This document shows positions 16,986 through 24,925 of a stretch of 39,761 nt of DNA, in pieces. The stretch is from assembly GCA_022843175.1 (NCBI GenBank), contig JALHOE010000070.1:1-39761 (forward strand), in the 5' to 3' direction. Source of the DNA: Deltaproteobacteria bacterium (GTDB lineage Bacteria; Myxococcota_A; Polyangia; Polyangiales; JADJMO01). Each line of letters starts with the position of its first letter. Position 1 is the stretch's first letter. Below the pieces are notes generated by a model that saw only the letters and a list, made by a program, of their open reading frames with translations, had not been told where the DNA came from and made no database searches. Made by a program: the position numbers and the translations under genes.

Positions 16986-18530
16986 TTACTCCAGCTTCAG
17001 GAGTCCCTCTATAACCCTCGGCACTTCGTCGGCGATTTCCGAGGCGAACACCCCGCGATCCCCGACGCGCGCGCGGAGCTCGTCGGCCACCACCCCGTGC
17101 ACGTAGACGGCCGAGGCCGCCGCGTCGAACGGGCTCATCGAGCAGAGGAGCCCGCCGACCATGCCGGCGAGCACGTCGCCCGACCCGGCGGTGGCGAGGA
17201 CGGGGTTGCCGGTGGTGTTCACGGCGACCCGGCCGTCCGGCGACGCGATGATGGTGCGCGCGCCCTTGAGGACCACGACGGCGCCGGTCACCTCGACGAG
17301 CTTGCGAACGGCGCCGAAGCGGTCGCGCTCGACCTGCTCGGCGGGGATGCCGAGCAAGCGCCCCATCTCGCCGGCGTGCGGCGTGAGCACCAGCGGGCCG
17401 CGCGCCTTCGCGAAGCGCTGCGGCTTGTCCTTGAAGAGGGTGATCGCGTCCGCGTCCACGACGACCGGGCCGGCGAAGGTGTCGAGCACCCGGTCGACGA
17501 CCTTGCGCGCAGCGTCGTCGAGCCCGAACCCCGGGCCGACGACGACGGCGCGCCGCCGATCCAGCAGCGTTTCGAGCTTCACCACGGGCGCGTCGCGATC
17601 GAGGCCGACCGCCATCACCTCGGGCATGCGGGCATCGACGACCGAGAGCGCCTCGGGCCACGTGGCGATCGTGACGACGCCCGCGCCCGCGCGGAACGCG
17701 CCGCGCGCCGAGAGCAGCGCCGCGCCCGACTTGCCGGTCGAGCCCGCGCACACGAGCACGGCGCCGACCGAGAACTTGTGGGCGTCGGCCTCGCGCGCGC
17801 TGAGCGCGCTGGCCACCGCGCGCCGTTCCACGACCTCGGCGACGTGACCGACCTTCTCGAGGATGACGTCGGGCACGCCGAGATCGCACACGTGCACGCG
17901 GCCGGCGAAGCGCGCGCCCTGCGGGGTGAGCAGGCCGACCTTGAGGTGGCCGAAGCACACCGTGTCGTGCGCCTCGACACACGTGCCGAGCGGCGCGCCC
18001 GAGTCGGCGTCGAGGCCGCTCGGGATGTCGAGCGCGAGGCGGCGACCGGGAGCGCGGTTGATCGCTGCGATGATCTCGGCCATGGGCGCTGCGATCTGGC
18101 GATCGAGGCCGGTGCCGAAGAGCGCGTCGACGACGAGATCGGCGAGCCCGAGCGCGGCCTCGAGCTCGGACAGGATCATGTCGTCCGTCGGTCTCACCAC
18201 GGTGACCTGGCCGCCGAGATCGAGGTAGGCGTCGTGGTTGATGCGCGCGTCGCCGAAGACGCGCTCCGGCGAGCCGGCGAGGAAGACCCGCACGTCGGCC
18301 CCTCGCGACCAGAGGTGCCGCGCGACGACGAAGCCGTCGCCGCCGTTGTTCCCGGCCCCGCAGACCACGACCACCCGCGCCCCGTTGAGGCCGCCGGCGA
18401 GCACCCGCGCCGCCACGTCGGCCGCGCCGCGCCCGGCGTTCTCCATGAGCACGACGCCCGGAACATGACAGGTCTCAATCGCGTAGCGATCGTAGGCCCG
18501 CATTTGCGCGCGCGAGAGAATCGGTATCAC
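16986..18530 (-). CDS. nnr: Bifunctional NAD(P)HX epimerase/dehydratase
   Basis: 514 residues covering both halves of Nnr. The N-terminal YjeF epimerase domain (about 1-215) shows MENAGRGAADVA and the signature GAGNNGGDGFVVARHL. The C-terminal dehydratase, a ribokinase-like domain (about 225-510), shows VVVGPGFGLDD, LTPHAGEMGRLLG, VVVLKGARTII and the catalytic block GNPVLATAGSGDVLAGMVGG. The enzyme repairs NADHX/NADPHX, damaged hydrated cofactors, using ADP or ATP. GTG start at 18530 preceded by AGGAGG with 5-nt spacing, which supports it over later codons. Divergent from the phosphoesterase; followed after 15 nt by the Cys-repeat lipoprotein, with no functional link evident. Confidence 0.95.
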   Translation of the reverse strand: MIPILSRAQMRAYDRYAIETCHVPGVVLMENAGRGAADVAARVLAGGLNGARVVVVCGAGNNGGDGFVVARHLWSRGADVRVFLAGSPERVFGDARINHDAYLDLGGQVTVVRPTDDMILSELEAALGLADLVVDALFGTGLDRQIAAPMAEIIAAINRAPGRRLALDIPSGLDADSGAPLGTCVEAHDTVCFGHLKVGLLTPQGARFAGRVHVCDLGVPDVILEKVGHVAEVVERRAVASALSAREADAHKFSVGAVLVCAGSTGKSGAALLSARGAFRAGAGVVTIATWPEALSVVDARMPEVMAVGLDRDAPVVKLETLLDRRRAVVVGPGFGLDDAARKVVDRVLDTFAGPVVVDADAITLFKDKPQRFAKARGPLVLTPHAGEMGRLLGIPAEQVERDRFGAVRKLVEVTGAVVVLKGARTIIASPDGRVAVNTTGNPVLATAGSGDVLAGMVGGLLCSMSPFDAAASAVYVHGVVADELRARVGDRGVFASEIADEVPRVIEGLLKLE

Positions 18531-18568
18531 GGCGCCCTCCTCTACTAGAGGATCGGCCGGGCCGGTCG

Positions 18569-18580
18569 TAGGATTTCGCC
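18569..18580 (+). promoter_or_regulatory. -10-like TAGGAT, possible leaderless start
   Basis: TAGGAT (18569-18574) lies 6 nt before the ATG at 18581, and no Shine-Dalgarno is present. Transcription from it would begin at or next to the start codon. The same GTAGGAT string precedes the CcmB-like gene. Predicted only. Confidence 0.35.
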
Positions 18581-21289
18581 ATGCGCGCAGCCCTTGCTTG
18601 TGTCCTCGTCGTGCTCGCCGGCTGCAGCAGCAAGGACGAGGAGGCGCCCGCGGCCGACACCGGTCTGTCGAGCGATCCCGAGGACTACCGCGAGGCGCCG
18701 CAGTCCTGCGCGCTCGCGTGCCCGCCGATCGCGGGCTGCGAGCCGGAGGGCTACCAGTGTCCCGCGATGCTCCCGTGGTCGCAGCTGCCCCACGCCAGCA
18801 CGTGCAAGCCCTGGGACGGCAAGTACCCGGCGGTCGTGGCCGGCAAGTGTACGGCCTCCGCCCCCACGGGCGCGGCAGCCAAGAAGACCGGCGTCGATCC
18901 CGACGACGCCGCGACCACGATCCTCCCGACCGGCTACCGCGCCAAACCGGCCGGCAAGTCGATCTCCCTCGCCGACACCTCGGGCGGCTTCGCCAGCCAC
19001 GTACTCCCGATCGACGGCACCGACCTGGTCGTGGTGATCGACACCGGCATCCGCGACCATGCGGTGCGGCTCGTCGACACGCGGGCGATCGAGACCGGCG
19101 GCGAGAAGCCGATCAAGAGCCTCGTTAAATACGGCAGCGGCGAGAACCTCACCCACGGCGCGGTGCTCGTCGCCGGCGCCTCGCCCACCGCCAAGCGCCT
19201 CTACGTCGGCGCGGGCTACGGCCCGGGCGCGAAGTTGTTCGCGTTCGACATCGACACCGCGATGGGCACGCTCGCCGCCAACGCCGCCGGCAACATCCCG
19301 CTGCCGATCGCCGGCAACGGCCGCCCGATGCCGAGCGGCATGGCGGTTCGACCGGACGGCAAGCTGGTCGTGGCCACCCAGGCCAACGGCGGCGGGAGCA
19401 AGCTGTTCCTCGTCGATCCCGTGGCCAAGACGGCGGCCCCCCCGATCATCCTCGCCAACAACGATCTGTTCACCGTCTTCATCCACCCGGCGGACACCGC
19501 GGGAAAGTACGCCTACGTCAGCGTGTGGGACGGCGAGCGCGTCGACGTCGTCGACCTCGATGCGAGCAAGGTCGTCAAATCGATCCCGGTGGCCAAGGCG
19601 CCCCAGGCGTTCGCCGCGCTCGACAACCGCTACATGGCGCTCGTCTCCTCGGACGCCGACGTGATCACCGTCTTCGACACGCTCCCCGACGGCTGGGCGA
19701 AGGTGTCCGAGCTGAAGATCGTCGAGGGCTCGGGGTATGGCTGGGCCCCGAGCGGCGTCGCCTACAACGCCGCGGAGAAGCGCCTCTACGTCACCCTCGC
19801 CGGCCTCAACGCGCTCGCGGTGTTCGACGTGGTCACCGGCGCCGGCGCGCCGAGCCTCTCGCTCAAGGGAATGCTCGGCACCGAGTGGTGGCCGACCAGC
19901 GTGACCTTCCGCACCGACGGCGCCGTGGTGGTGGTCAACGGCAAGGGCCGCGGCACCGGCGCCAACCCGATCGCCTTCAAGCCGAGCGACGGCAACATCA
20001 CCCAGCTGATGAAGGGGTCGGTCCAGGTTGTGCCCGCGGCGGACGTCGCCGCGGCGAACAAGACCGCGATCGACGCGCTCACCGACCTCGGCAAGCTCGA
20101 GGGCGCCTCCAAGGTCGACTGCGCCGGCGCGCCCTACGACTTCCCCGTCCCCGCCACCAATAAGGAGGGGCCGTCGAAGCAGATCAAGAAGATCGTCTTC
20201 GCCATCAAGGAGAACAAGACGTTCGACGCGGTCTTCGGCGATCTCCCGGGCGTCGAGGGCGATCCGAAGCTGGTGATGGCGCCCGGCCAGATGGAGGTGC
20301 TGTTCCCCAATCAGCGCAAGGCCGCGAAGACGTTCACGAACTTCGACAACTACTACACCTCGGCCGAGCAATCGATTCAGGGCCACGTGTGGACGGCGTA
20401 CGGGCGCAGCACCGACTTCATCGAGCGCACCTGGCTCGTCGCCTGGGGCCGCGGCATCCGGCTGCCGGTGATGGGCGTCTCGCAGGGCAAGCCGGTCGAG
20501 GGCTCGCTCTTCAACTGGTTCCAGCGCGAGAAGGTCCTCTTCGACAACATGGGGGAGCTCGCCGGCGCGGCGGACGACGACAAGAAGCAGCCGAAGAACT
20601 GCTGCCTCGACTCGCTCTACCCGGGGCAGTTCTACGCGCAGGACGAGTCCGACGCGCGCAAGGCCTGCTACATCGCCGCGCGTTCGCGCGTCACCTGCGA
20701 TCTCAAGCAGTTCACCTACGCGGTCATGCCCAACGACCACACCGCGGGCGGTTCGGCCGGGCAGCCGCGGGTCGAGGTCTACATCGCCGTCGGCGACGAG
20801 GGGACGGGCAAGCTCATCGACGCCCTCTCCCACGGCCCCGATTGGGCCGAGACCCTGGTGGTCGTCACGATGGACGACCCGCAGGACGGTGGCGATCACG
20901 TCGACGCCCACCGCACGCCGCTGTTCTTCGCCGGTCCGTGGGTGAAGCGGGGCTACGTGTCGAAGGGGCATTACGACACGACGTCGCTGCACAAGCTGTT
21001 CGCCCATATCTACGGCATCCCGTACCCGAACGAGATCGTCGCCCGCGCGTCGCTGCCGCTCGACGCGTTCACCTCCACCCCCGACTACACGCCGTACGAC
21101 GCCGTGAAGAGGACGGTCGTCCTCGCCTGCAACCCGAAGGAGACGTCCTTCGCCACCGAGGCGGCCATGTCCAAGTGGGACCTCAGCCAGCCCGACCAGG
21201 CGCCGGGCATCGGCCGTCAGGTCTGGGAGATCCTCCACGAGGGACAGGCTCCGCCCGCCGGCTACGGCGACGGGGACGACGACGACTGA
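18581..21289 (+). CDS. Beta-propeller / phosphoesterase fusion lipoprotein
   Basis: 902 residues. Lipobox LAGC (Cys15), a Cys-rich leader segment (CALACPPIAGCEPEGYQC), then a YVTN/YncE-like seven-bladed propeller (about 110-480; blades such as KLVVATQANGGG and YAYVSVWDGERVDVVDLD), then a phosphoesterase of the alkaline-phosphatase superfamily (about 540-830). Diagnostic motifs of the latter are KENKTFDAVFGDL near its start, MPNDHTAGG and MDDPQDGGDHVDAHRTPLFF with metal-binding Asp/His residues. This order is known for the 'bifunctional YncE/alkaline phosphatase' family. It should hydrolyse a phosphate ester or diester outside the cytoplasm; substrate unknown. The acidic tail ends GDGDDDD. Confidence 0.9.
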   Translation: MRAALACVLVVLAGCSSKDEEAPAADTGLSSDPEDYREAPQSCALACPPIAGCEPEGYQCPAMLPWSQLPHASTCKPWDGKYPAVVAGKCTASAPTGAAAKKTGVDPDDAATTILPTGYRAKPAGKSISLADTSGGFASHVLPIDGTDLVVVIDTGIRDHAVRLVDTRAIETGGEKPIKSLVKYGSGENLTHGAVLVAGASPTAKRLYVGAGYGPGAKLFAFDIDTAMGTLAANAAGNIPLPIAGNGRPMPSGMAVRPDGKLVVATQANGGGSKLFLVDPVAKTAAPPIILANNDLFTVFIHPADTAGKYAYVSVWDGERVDVVDLDASKVVKSIPVAKAPQAFAALDNRYMALVSSDADVITVFDTLPDGWAKVSELKIVEGSGYGWAPSGVAYNAAEKRLYVTLAGLNALAVFDVVTGAGAPSLSLKGMLGTEWWPTSVTFRTDGAVVVVNGKGRGTGANPIAFKPSDGNITQLMKGSVQVVPAADVAAANKTAIDALTDLGKLEGASKVDCAGAPYDFPVPATNKEGPSKQIKKIVFAIKENKTFDAVFGDLPGVEGDPKLVMAPGQMEVLFPNQRKAAKTFTNFDNYYTSAEQSIQGHVWTAYGRSTDFIERTWLVAWGRGIRLPVMGVSQGKPVEGSLFNWFQREKVLFDNMGELAGAADDDKKQPKNCCLDSLYPGQFYAQDESDARKACYIAARSRVTCDLKQFTYAVMPNDHTAGGSAGQPRVEVYIAVGDEGTGKLIDALSHGPDWAETLVVVTMDDPQDGGDHVDAHRTPLFFAGPWVKRGYVSKGHYDTTSLHKLFAHIYGIPYPNEIVARASLPLDAFTSTPDYTPYDAVKRTVVLACNPKETSFATEAAMSKWDLSQPDQAPGIGRQVWEILHEGQAPPAGYGDGDDDD

Positions 21290-21313
21290 TCGCACCGTCC
21301 GCTACGCCAGCGT

Positions 21314-21343
21314 TTGACTCGCCTGTTGCCAGATTGCTACATT
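21314..21343 (+). promoter_or_regulatory. Sigma70-like promoter for the 79-residue protein
   Basis: TTGACT (21314-21319), an 18-bp spacer and TACATT (21338-21343) form a plausible promoter in the 145-bp gap after the phosphoesterase gene. The start site would be near 21350, giving a leader of about 85 nt. Confidence 0.4.
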
Positions 21344-21434
21344 CGGCACCGCCTCAACGGAGCGCTTGCGCGACGAGTGGGGCGGCCCAAGGGGGGTCTG
21401 CGGGGTTTCCTGCTTGGCTCGAGGGTTGATTCGC

Positions 21435-21674
21435 ATGGTCGGTTCCGTGAAGTGGTCCGAGCTCATTGCTTCGGAGGAGTTCCATGGTCGCTGGGTCGCT
21501 CTCGACCAGTGCCGGTACGACGCGGCGGCCAAGCCGGTCGAGGGAACCCTGATCGACGCCGACGACGACCTCGTCGCGCTCTGCAACCGCATCCGTTCGA
21601 GCGGCTCGCACAACTGCGCCATCCTCTTCATCGAGGAGCGTCTCCCCCCCTCGCAGCCCCGCGCGCTGCACTAA
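21435..21674 (+). CDS. Small DUF5678-like protein
   Basis: 79 residues from the ATG at 21435; a TTG further upstream (21366) would add residues unlike the family. The sequence SEEFHGRWVALDQCRYD, then VEGTLIDADDDLVALCNRIR, then HNCAILFIEE follows the DUF5678 style: small alpha/beta proteins with an opening WVAL strand and a closing hydrophobic strand. No catalytic residues stand out; the three Cys are not in a metal-binding spacing. GAGG lies about 10 nt upstream of the ATG. It is followed by a long structured intergenic stretch, and its role is unknown. Confidence 0.65.
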   Translation: MVGSVKWSELIASEEFHGRWVALDQCRYDAAAKPVEGTLIDADDDLVALCNRIRSSGSHNCAILFIEERLPPSQPRALH

Positions 21675-21693
21675 CCGCGGGGCCGCGCACGAC

Positions 21694-21778
21694 GGGGCCG
21701 CGCGCGTAAGCGCGCGGTTGCCCTCCGAACCCCCAAACCGGTCCAAACCGGCAACCGCGGGCTCACGCCCGCGGCCCC
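21694..21778. repeat. 85-bp nested palindromic element (three-way-junction fold)
   Basis: The ends GGGGCCGCG (21694-21702) and CGCGGCCCC (21770-21778) are exact inverted copies. Inside are two perfect 8-bp hairpins with 4-nt loops: 21698-21717 (loop GTAA) and 21755-21774 (loop TCAC). GGTTGCC/GGCAACC (21716-21722 with 21750-21756) closes a third arm holding direct CCAAACCGG repeats. The outer pair and the hairpins compete, so two alternative folds exist. It resembles a REP/BIME or MITE-type element; no second full copy is in this window. Confidence 0.6.
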
Positions 21779-21891
21779 TTCGAGTGGACCAATCCCCCGA
21801 AATCAAGGCGATTTCGGTCCGTCCTCGGGTGAATCCGTCCGAGCCCTTCACCCGGAATATCAATGGGTTGGGCTGTGGAAAACCCGCTTTC

Positions 21892-21920
21892 TTGACACCG
21901 AGGGGGGGGGCTTCTACCCC
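21892..21920 (+). promoter_or_regulatory. Possible promoter with a nine-G spacer tract
   Basis: A perfect -35 TTGACA (21892-21897) is followed at 17 bp by TACCCC (21915-21920), a weak -10. The spacer contains an uninterrupted run of nine G (21902-21910). It lies just upstream of the SprT-like gene. The weak -10 makes the promoter call uncertain. Confidence 0.3.
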
Positions 21921-21934
21921 CATTGGCATCCCCC

Positions 21935-22855
21935 ATGCCCTCCGAGCGCTCCGAGCAGCCCAAGAACGCCTCGCTGGCGTTGCTCGCGCGGGCGCCGAAC
22001 CTCCAGGCGCTGATGCCCTTCCTCCGCGGCTCGGTCGCGAAGAAGTCGAGGGCCAAGGACTCCGCGCTCGTTGGCCGCGTGGCGCGCCCGGCGATCTCGC
22101 TGTCGCACCACGCCATCCAGCAGGTGGTCGAGCAGCTCGAGCTGCGATTCTTCCCCCGCAGCCCCAACGTCTACGTCCACGAGGGCGCGCGCCAGGCGCT
22201 CGAGCGCCGGCTCTCGCTCGTCGGCCGCCAGCCGATCCTCGTCTCGATCACCGACAACCGCCACTCGATGATCCACGCCACCCGTAAGGGCGGGCTCCTG
22301 CGGGCGCGGCTCCATCACATGTTCCTCGACGCGCCGGTCTCGGTGGTCGAGGCGCTCGCCCGCTTCCTGCTGTTCCGCGACCGAGACGCCTCGCAGACGG
22401 TCGGTCGTTACATCGACCTCAACACGCAGCGGATCCGCAGCCTCGAGCCGCACCGTCGCTCCCTCAAGGACAACCGCGGCGACTACCACGACCTCGACGA
22501 GCTCTTCGCCGAGGTCAACAACCTCTACTTCGACGGCCTGGTCGACGCCCGCATCTGCTGGGGCAACGAGGGCCGGGCGCGCGGGCGCAAGCGCTCCACC
22601 ATCAAGCTCGGGTCCTACTCGGCGCAGGAGCAGCTGGTCCGCATCCACCCGCGGCTCGATCAGCCGTTCGTCCCCCGGTACTTCATCTCGTTCGTCATCT
22701 TCCACGAGATGCTCCACCACGTGATGCCGGCCACCCGCGTCGCCGGCCGCCGCAAGCTCCACCCCCCCGAGTTCCGCGTTCGCGAGCGCCGCTACCGCCA
22801 GTACGACCGGGCGATCGCCTGGGAGAACGCGAACCTCGACCGTCTCCTCAAGTAG
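21935..22855 (+). CDS. SprT-like zinc metalloprotease
   Basis: 306 residues from ATG 21935; TTG at 21923 would add four residues. The C-terminal half carries the zinc-site motif HEMLHH (His257-Glu258, His261), followed by HPPEFRVRERRYRQYDRAI, where the Glu or a His can serve as the third ligand, as in SprT/M48-type gluzincins. Upstream are LFAEVNNLYFDGLVDARICW and STIKLGSYS, both typical of SprT-like proteases (Wss1/SPRTN/SprT fold). The N-terminal ~150 residues are basic and not recognised. There is no signal peptide, so it is probably cytoplasmic. A DNA-protein crosslink or protein quality-control role would be family-based inference. Confidence 0.83.
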   Translation: MPSERSEQPKNASLALLARAPNLQALMPFLRGSVAKKSRAKDSALVGRVARPAISLSHHAIQQVVEQLELRFFPRSPNVYVHEGARQALERRLSLVGRQPILVSITDNRHSMIHATRKGGLLRARLHHMFLDAPVSVVEALARFLLFRDRDASQTVGRYIDLNTQRIRSLEPHRRSLKDNRGDYHDLDELFAEVNNLYFDGLVDARICWGNEGRARGRKRSTIKLGSYSAQEQLVRIHPRLDQPFVPRYFISFVIFHEMLHHVMPATRVAGRRKLHPPEFRVRERRYRQYDRAIAWENANLDRLLK

Positions 22856-22930
22856 CTGTCAGCGACGACCGCCTCGGCGCTCGGCGCCGAAAACTGGCCT
22901 TTGGCACCCGATCCGTGATGGGAAGGTCCC

Positions 22931-24094
22931 GTGCGGTACCTCCTCGCGGTCATGGTCCTCCTCGCCGGCTGCCGGCGCCCGTCGTCCGGTGCCCCGCGCG
23001 AGGGCTCGACCCCGGTGCCCACCGCGGCGAGCGTCCAGGTCGCGGCCGGCGCGGGGCGTCGGGCGGGCGGTGAGAAGGCGGGCGAGACGATCGCCATCCC
23101 GCCCGGCCGCTTCTTCGCCGGCAGCGTCCCCGGCGACGACGGTCGCGATCCGACCCTCGAGCCGATCGCTGCGGCCTACGATCTGCCGGGCTTCTCGATC
23201 GACGCGCTCCCCTACCCGAACAAGCCGGGAGAGCCCCCGCGCTCCGGCGCCTCGCAGCTCGAGGCGGCGCGGCTGTGCAGCGAGAAGGGCGCAAGGCTCT
23301 GCACCGAGCTCGAGTGGGAGCGGGCGTGTCGCGGGCCGAACGGCGATCTCTTCTCCGCGGGCGCCGCGTGGGATCCGACGTGCAGCAAGACCCCCGAGCA
23401 GTGCGTCTCCGGGTTCGGCGTGCGCTCGATGGGCGCGGCGATCCAGGAGTGGACCGCGAGCGTGGTCGCCGACGGCGGCCCCAAGCGCGTCGCGGTGAAG
23501 GGCGCGTTCGGCGGCGCCTCCGCCGCCAGCCACCGCTGCGCCGCGCGGCACGGGATGGAGCCGGGGGTCAGCGGTAAGCCGATCGGGTTCCGCTGCTGCA
23601 GCGGTCCCGCGCCCTCGGTCTCGATCGCGGCCATCGAGAGCGCGCCCACGTTCCGCAAGGCGACGCTCGATCTCAGTCGCCTCTCCGAAGTGCTCGGGTC
23701 CATGCCCGAGCTCGCGCGCCTTCGCGGCGGGATCCGTCTGTTCAAGGAGACCGACGTCGCCGAGGTGACCGAGAAGGCCAAGACCCCGCCCGGCCCGGCG
23801 TGGAACGTGACGATCGACCCGATCCTCTGGAGCCCGGAGACCGGCACCGACATCGTGGTGGTCACCGGACGCGCGAAGGGCGGCTCGTTCGTCGTGGCGC
23901 TCCACCAGCTCCCCGAGAACAAGTTCCGCCTCGCGTCCTCGATGGTGTTCGCCAACGAGCAGGGACCGGTGGTGCTCGCCTACCAGAGCAACCTCCGGCG
24001 CGAGATCCTATGGACGATGGCGTGGGGCGCGCCCGGCGAGGGCGGGGCGATCACCTATCGCGACGATCACCGCGTCGTCATCGTGCAGCGCTGA
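22931..24094 (+). CDS. Lipoprotein with FGE/SUMF1-like domain, catalytic Cys absent
   Basis: 387 residues from GTG 22931, with GGAAGG just upstream. Lipobox LAGC (Cys14), a Pro/Ala linker, then a formylglycine-generating-enzyme-type domain (about 53-235): IAIPPGRFFAGSVPGDD, SQLEAARLCSEKGARLCTELEWERACRG and IGFRCC. In true FGE two Cys lie 5 and 10 residues before the Cys of RCAAR; here those positions are Ala and Phe, so formylglycine synthesis is unlikely. The remaining ~150 residues form a beta-rich domain (TDIVVVTGRAKGGSFVVALH) of unknown type. This is like many bacterial SUMF1-fold proteins that act as binding or structural modules. The last 17 bp overlap the convergent [2Fe-2S] gene. Confidence 0.8.
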   Translation: MRYLLAVMVLLAGCRRPSSGAPREGSTPVPTAASVQVAAGAGRRAGGEKAGETIAIPPGRFFAGSVPGDDGRDPTLEPIAAAYDLPGFSIDALPYPNKPGEPPRSGASQLEAARLCSEKGARLCTELEWERACRGPNGDLFSAGAAWDPTCSKTPEQCVSGFGVRSMGAAIQEWTASVVADGGPKRVAVKGAFGGASAASHRCAARHGMEPGVSGKPIGFRCCSGPAPSVSIAAIESAPTFRKATLDLSRLSEVLGSMPELARLRGGIRLFKETDVAEVTEKAKTPPGPAWNVTIDPILWSPETGTDIVVVTGRAKGGSFVVALHQLPENKFRLASSMVFANEQGPVVLAYQSNLRREILWTMAWGAPGEGGAITYRDDHRVVIVQR

Positions 24095-24356
24095 GCACTT
24101 CGTCGACGTCGGCCGGCTCGACCTCGATCAGGTATTGCATCGCCGGTGCGATCGCCACGGTGCAGCCGCGCTGAGGGCACAGGCCGAGGCAGCTCGAGCG
24201 CGCGACCCACACCGAGCTCCCGCGCGTGCGCTCCTTGAGCGCGGCGAACACCTCTTCGCCACGCGCGCCGCAGCCGCCGCCGAGCGGATCGGAGGCCGTC
24301 CGCAGGTGGGTGCAGACGAGCAGCTGCGCGTGCGGTCGATACGGCGAGGGCTTCAC
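24078..24356 (-). CDS. Small thioredoxin-like [2Fe-2S] ferredoxin-type protein
   Basis: Start GTG at 24356 forms a GTGA overlap with the Nudix stop. The 92-residue product has Cys15, then Cys29 after 13 residues, then Cys56 and Cys60 (SSCLGLCP), the spacing of thioredoxin-like [2Fe-2S] proteins, plus Cys65. The frame extends upstream only as a shadow of the Nudix gene. Such proteins carry one electron for unknown partners or serve in metal handling. The translational coupling to a Nudix hydrolase is clear; a functional tie is not. Confidence 0.83.
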   Translation of the reverse strand: MKPSPYRPHAQLLVCTHLRTASDPLGGGCGARGEEVFAALKERTRGSSVWVARSSCLGLCPQRGCTVAIAPAMQYLIEVEPADVDEVLSAAR

Positions 24357-24889
24357 TGCACCCGCAGCGCGTGAAACGCCGTCCACACCAGCGCGTGGGT
24401 GATCTCGCCGCGCCGGAGCAGCGCGTCGATCTCCGAGAGGGGCACGAGCACGACCTCGCAGTCCTCGAGCTCGTCGAGCTGCTGACCGCCCGGCGCGGGG
24501 CGACAGTTGCGGGCGACGAACATGTGGAGGCGAGTGGGCTGGAGCGCCGGGTTCGCGTGCACCACGCCGAGCGGGCTGACCTCGTCGCTCTCGTACCCCG
24601 ACTCCTCGCGCAGCTCCCGGCGCGCGGCGTCGATCGGCTGCTCGCCGGGATCGATGAGGCCACCCGGGATCTCGAGCGACGGCGCGTCGATGCCGAAGCG
24701 ATGGAGGCGGATCAGCACCACGTCGCCGCTCGGTGTGATCGGAACGACGTTGCACCATTCGAGGGGTGTCTCGAGCGTGTGGATGCGGCGCGCGGGGTCG
24801 CCGTCGTCGCGCCGCACCTCGTGGGCGAGCACGTCGAACACGCCAAACGCGCCCACTCGGCTGGTTCCGCTGCGATGCCAACGAGCCAT
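24353..24889 (-). CDS. Nudix hydrolase (ADP-ribose pyrophosphatase-like)
   Basis: 178 residues. The Nudix box is complete at residues 77-99: GLIDPGEQPIDAARRELREE, with Glu83, Arg91, Glu92, Glu95 and Glu96 in the Gx5Ex7REUxEExGU pattern that binds Mg2+. The flanking sequence (EWCNVVPITPSGDVVLIRLHRFG before, LHMFVARNC after) resembles ADP-ribose pyrophosphatases of the NudF type, which cut ADP-ribose to AMP and ribose 5-phosphate. Sugar specificity is not shown by the sequence. First gene of a two-gene unit with the [2Fe-2S] protein; divergent from surE with a 36-bp gap. Confidence 0.92.
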   Translation of the reverse strand: MARWHRSGTSRVGAFGVFDVLAHEVRRDDGDPARRIHTLETPLEWCNVVPITPSGDVVLIRLHRFGIDAPSLEIPGGLIDPGEQPIDAARRELREESGYESDEVSPLGVVHANPALQPTRLHMFVARNCRPAPGGQQLDELEDCEVVLVPLSEIDALLRRGEITHALVWTAFHALRVQ

Positions 24890-24925
24890 GGGGCGTCTTT
24901 ACCACCGCCGTGATACGGACGCGCC

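Larger units (their letters stand above)
21675..21934. other. Structured intergenic stretch with multiple inverted repeats
   Basis: No gene was found in these 260 bp, but at least six inverted repeats are: an 85-bp nested element at 21694-21778 (listed separately), CGAAATC/GATTTCG (21798-21804 with 21810-21816, 5-nt loop), CGGGTGAA/TTCACCCG (21826-21833 with 21847-21854) and a weaker GGGTT/AACCC pair near 21865-21885. Candidate untranslated regulatory RNA or repeat element; orientation cannot be decided. Confidence 0.55.

Noticed and set aside
22875-22889. CGGCGC-TCG-GCGCCG hairpin as a terminator
   Set aside because: It is followed by AAAA rather than T on the plus strand, and no minus-strand gene needs a terminator there.
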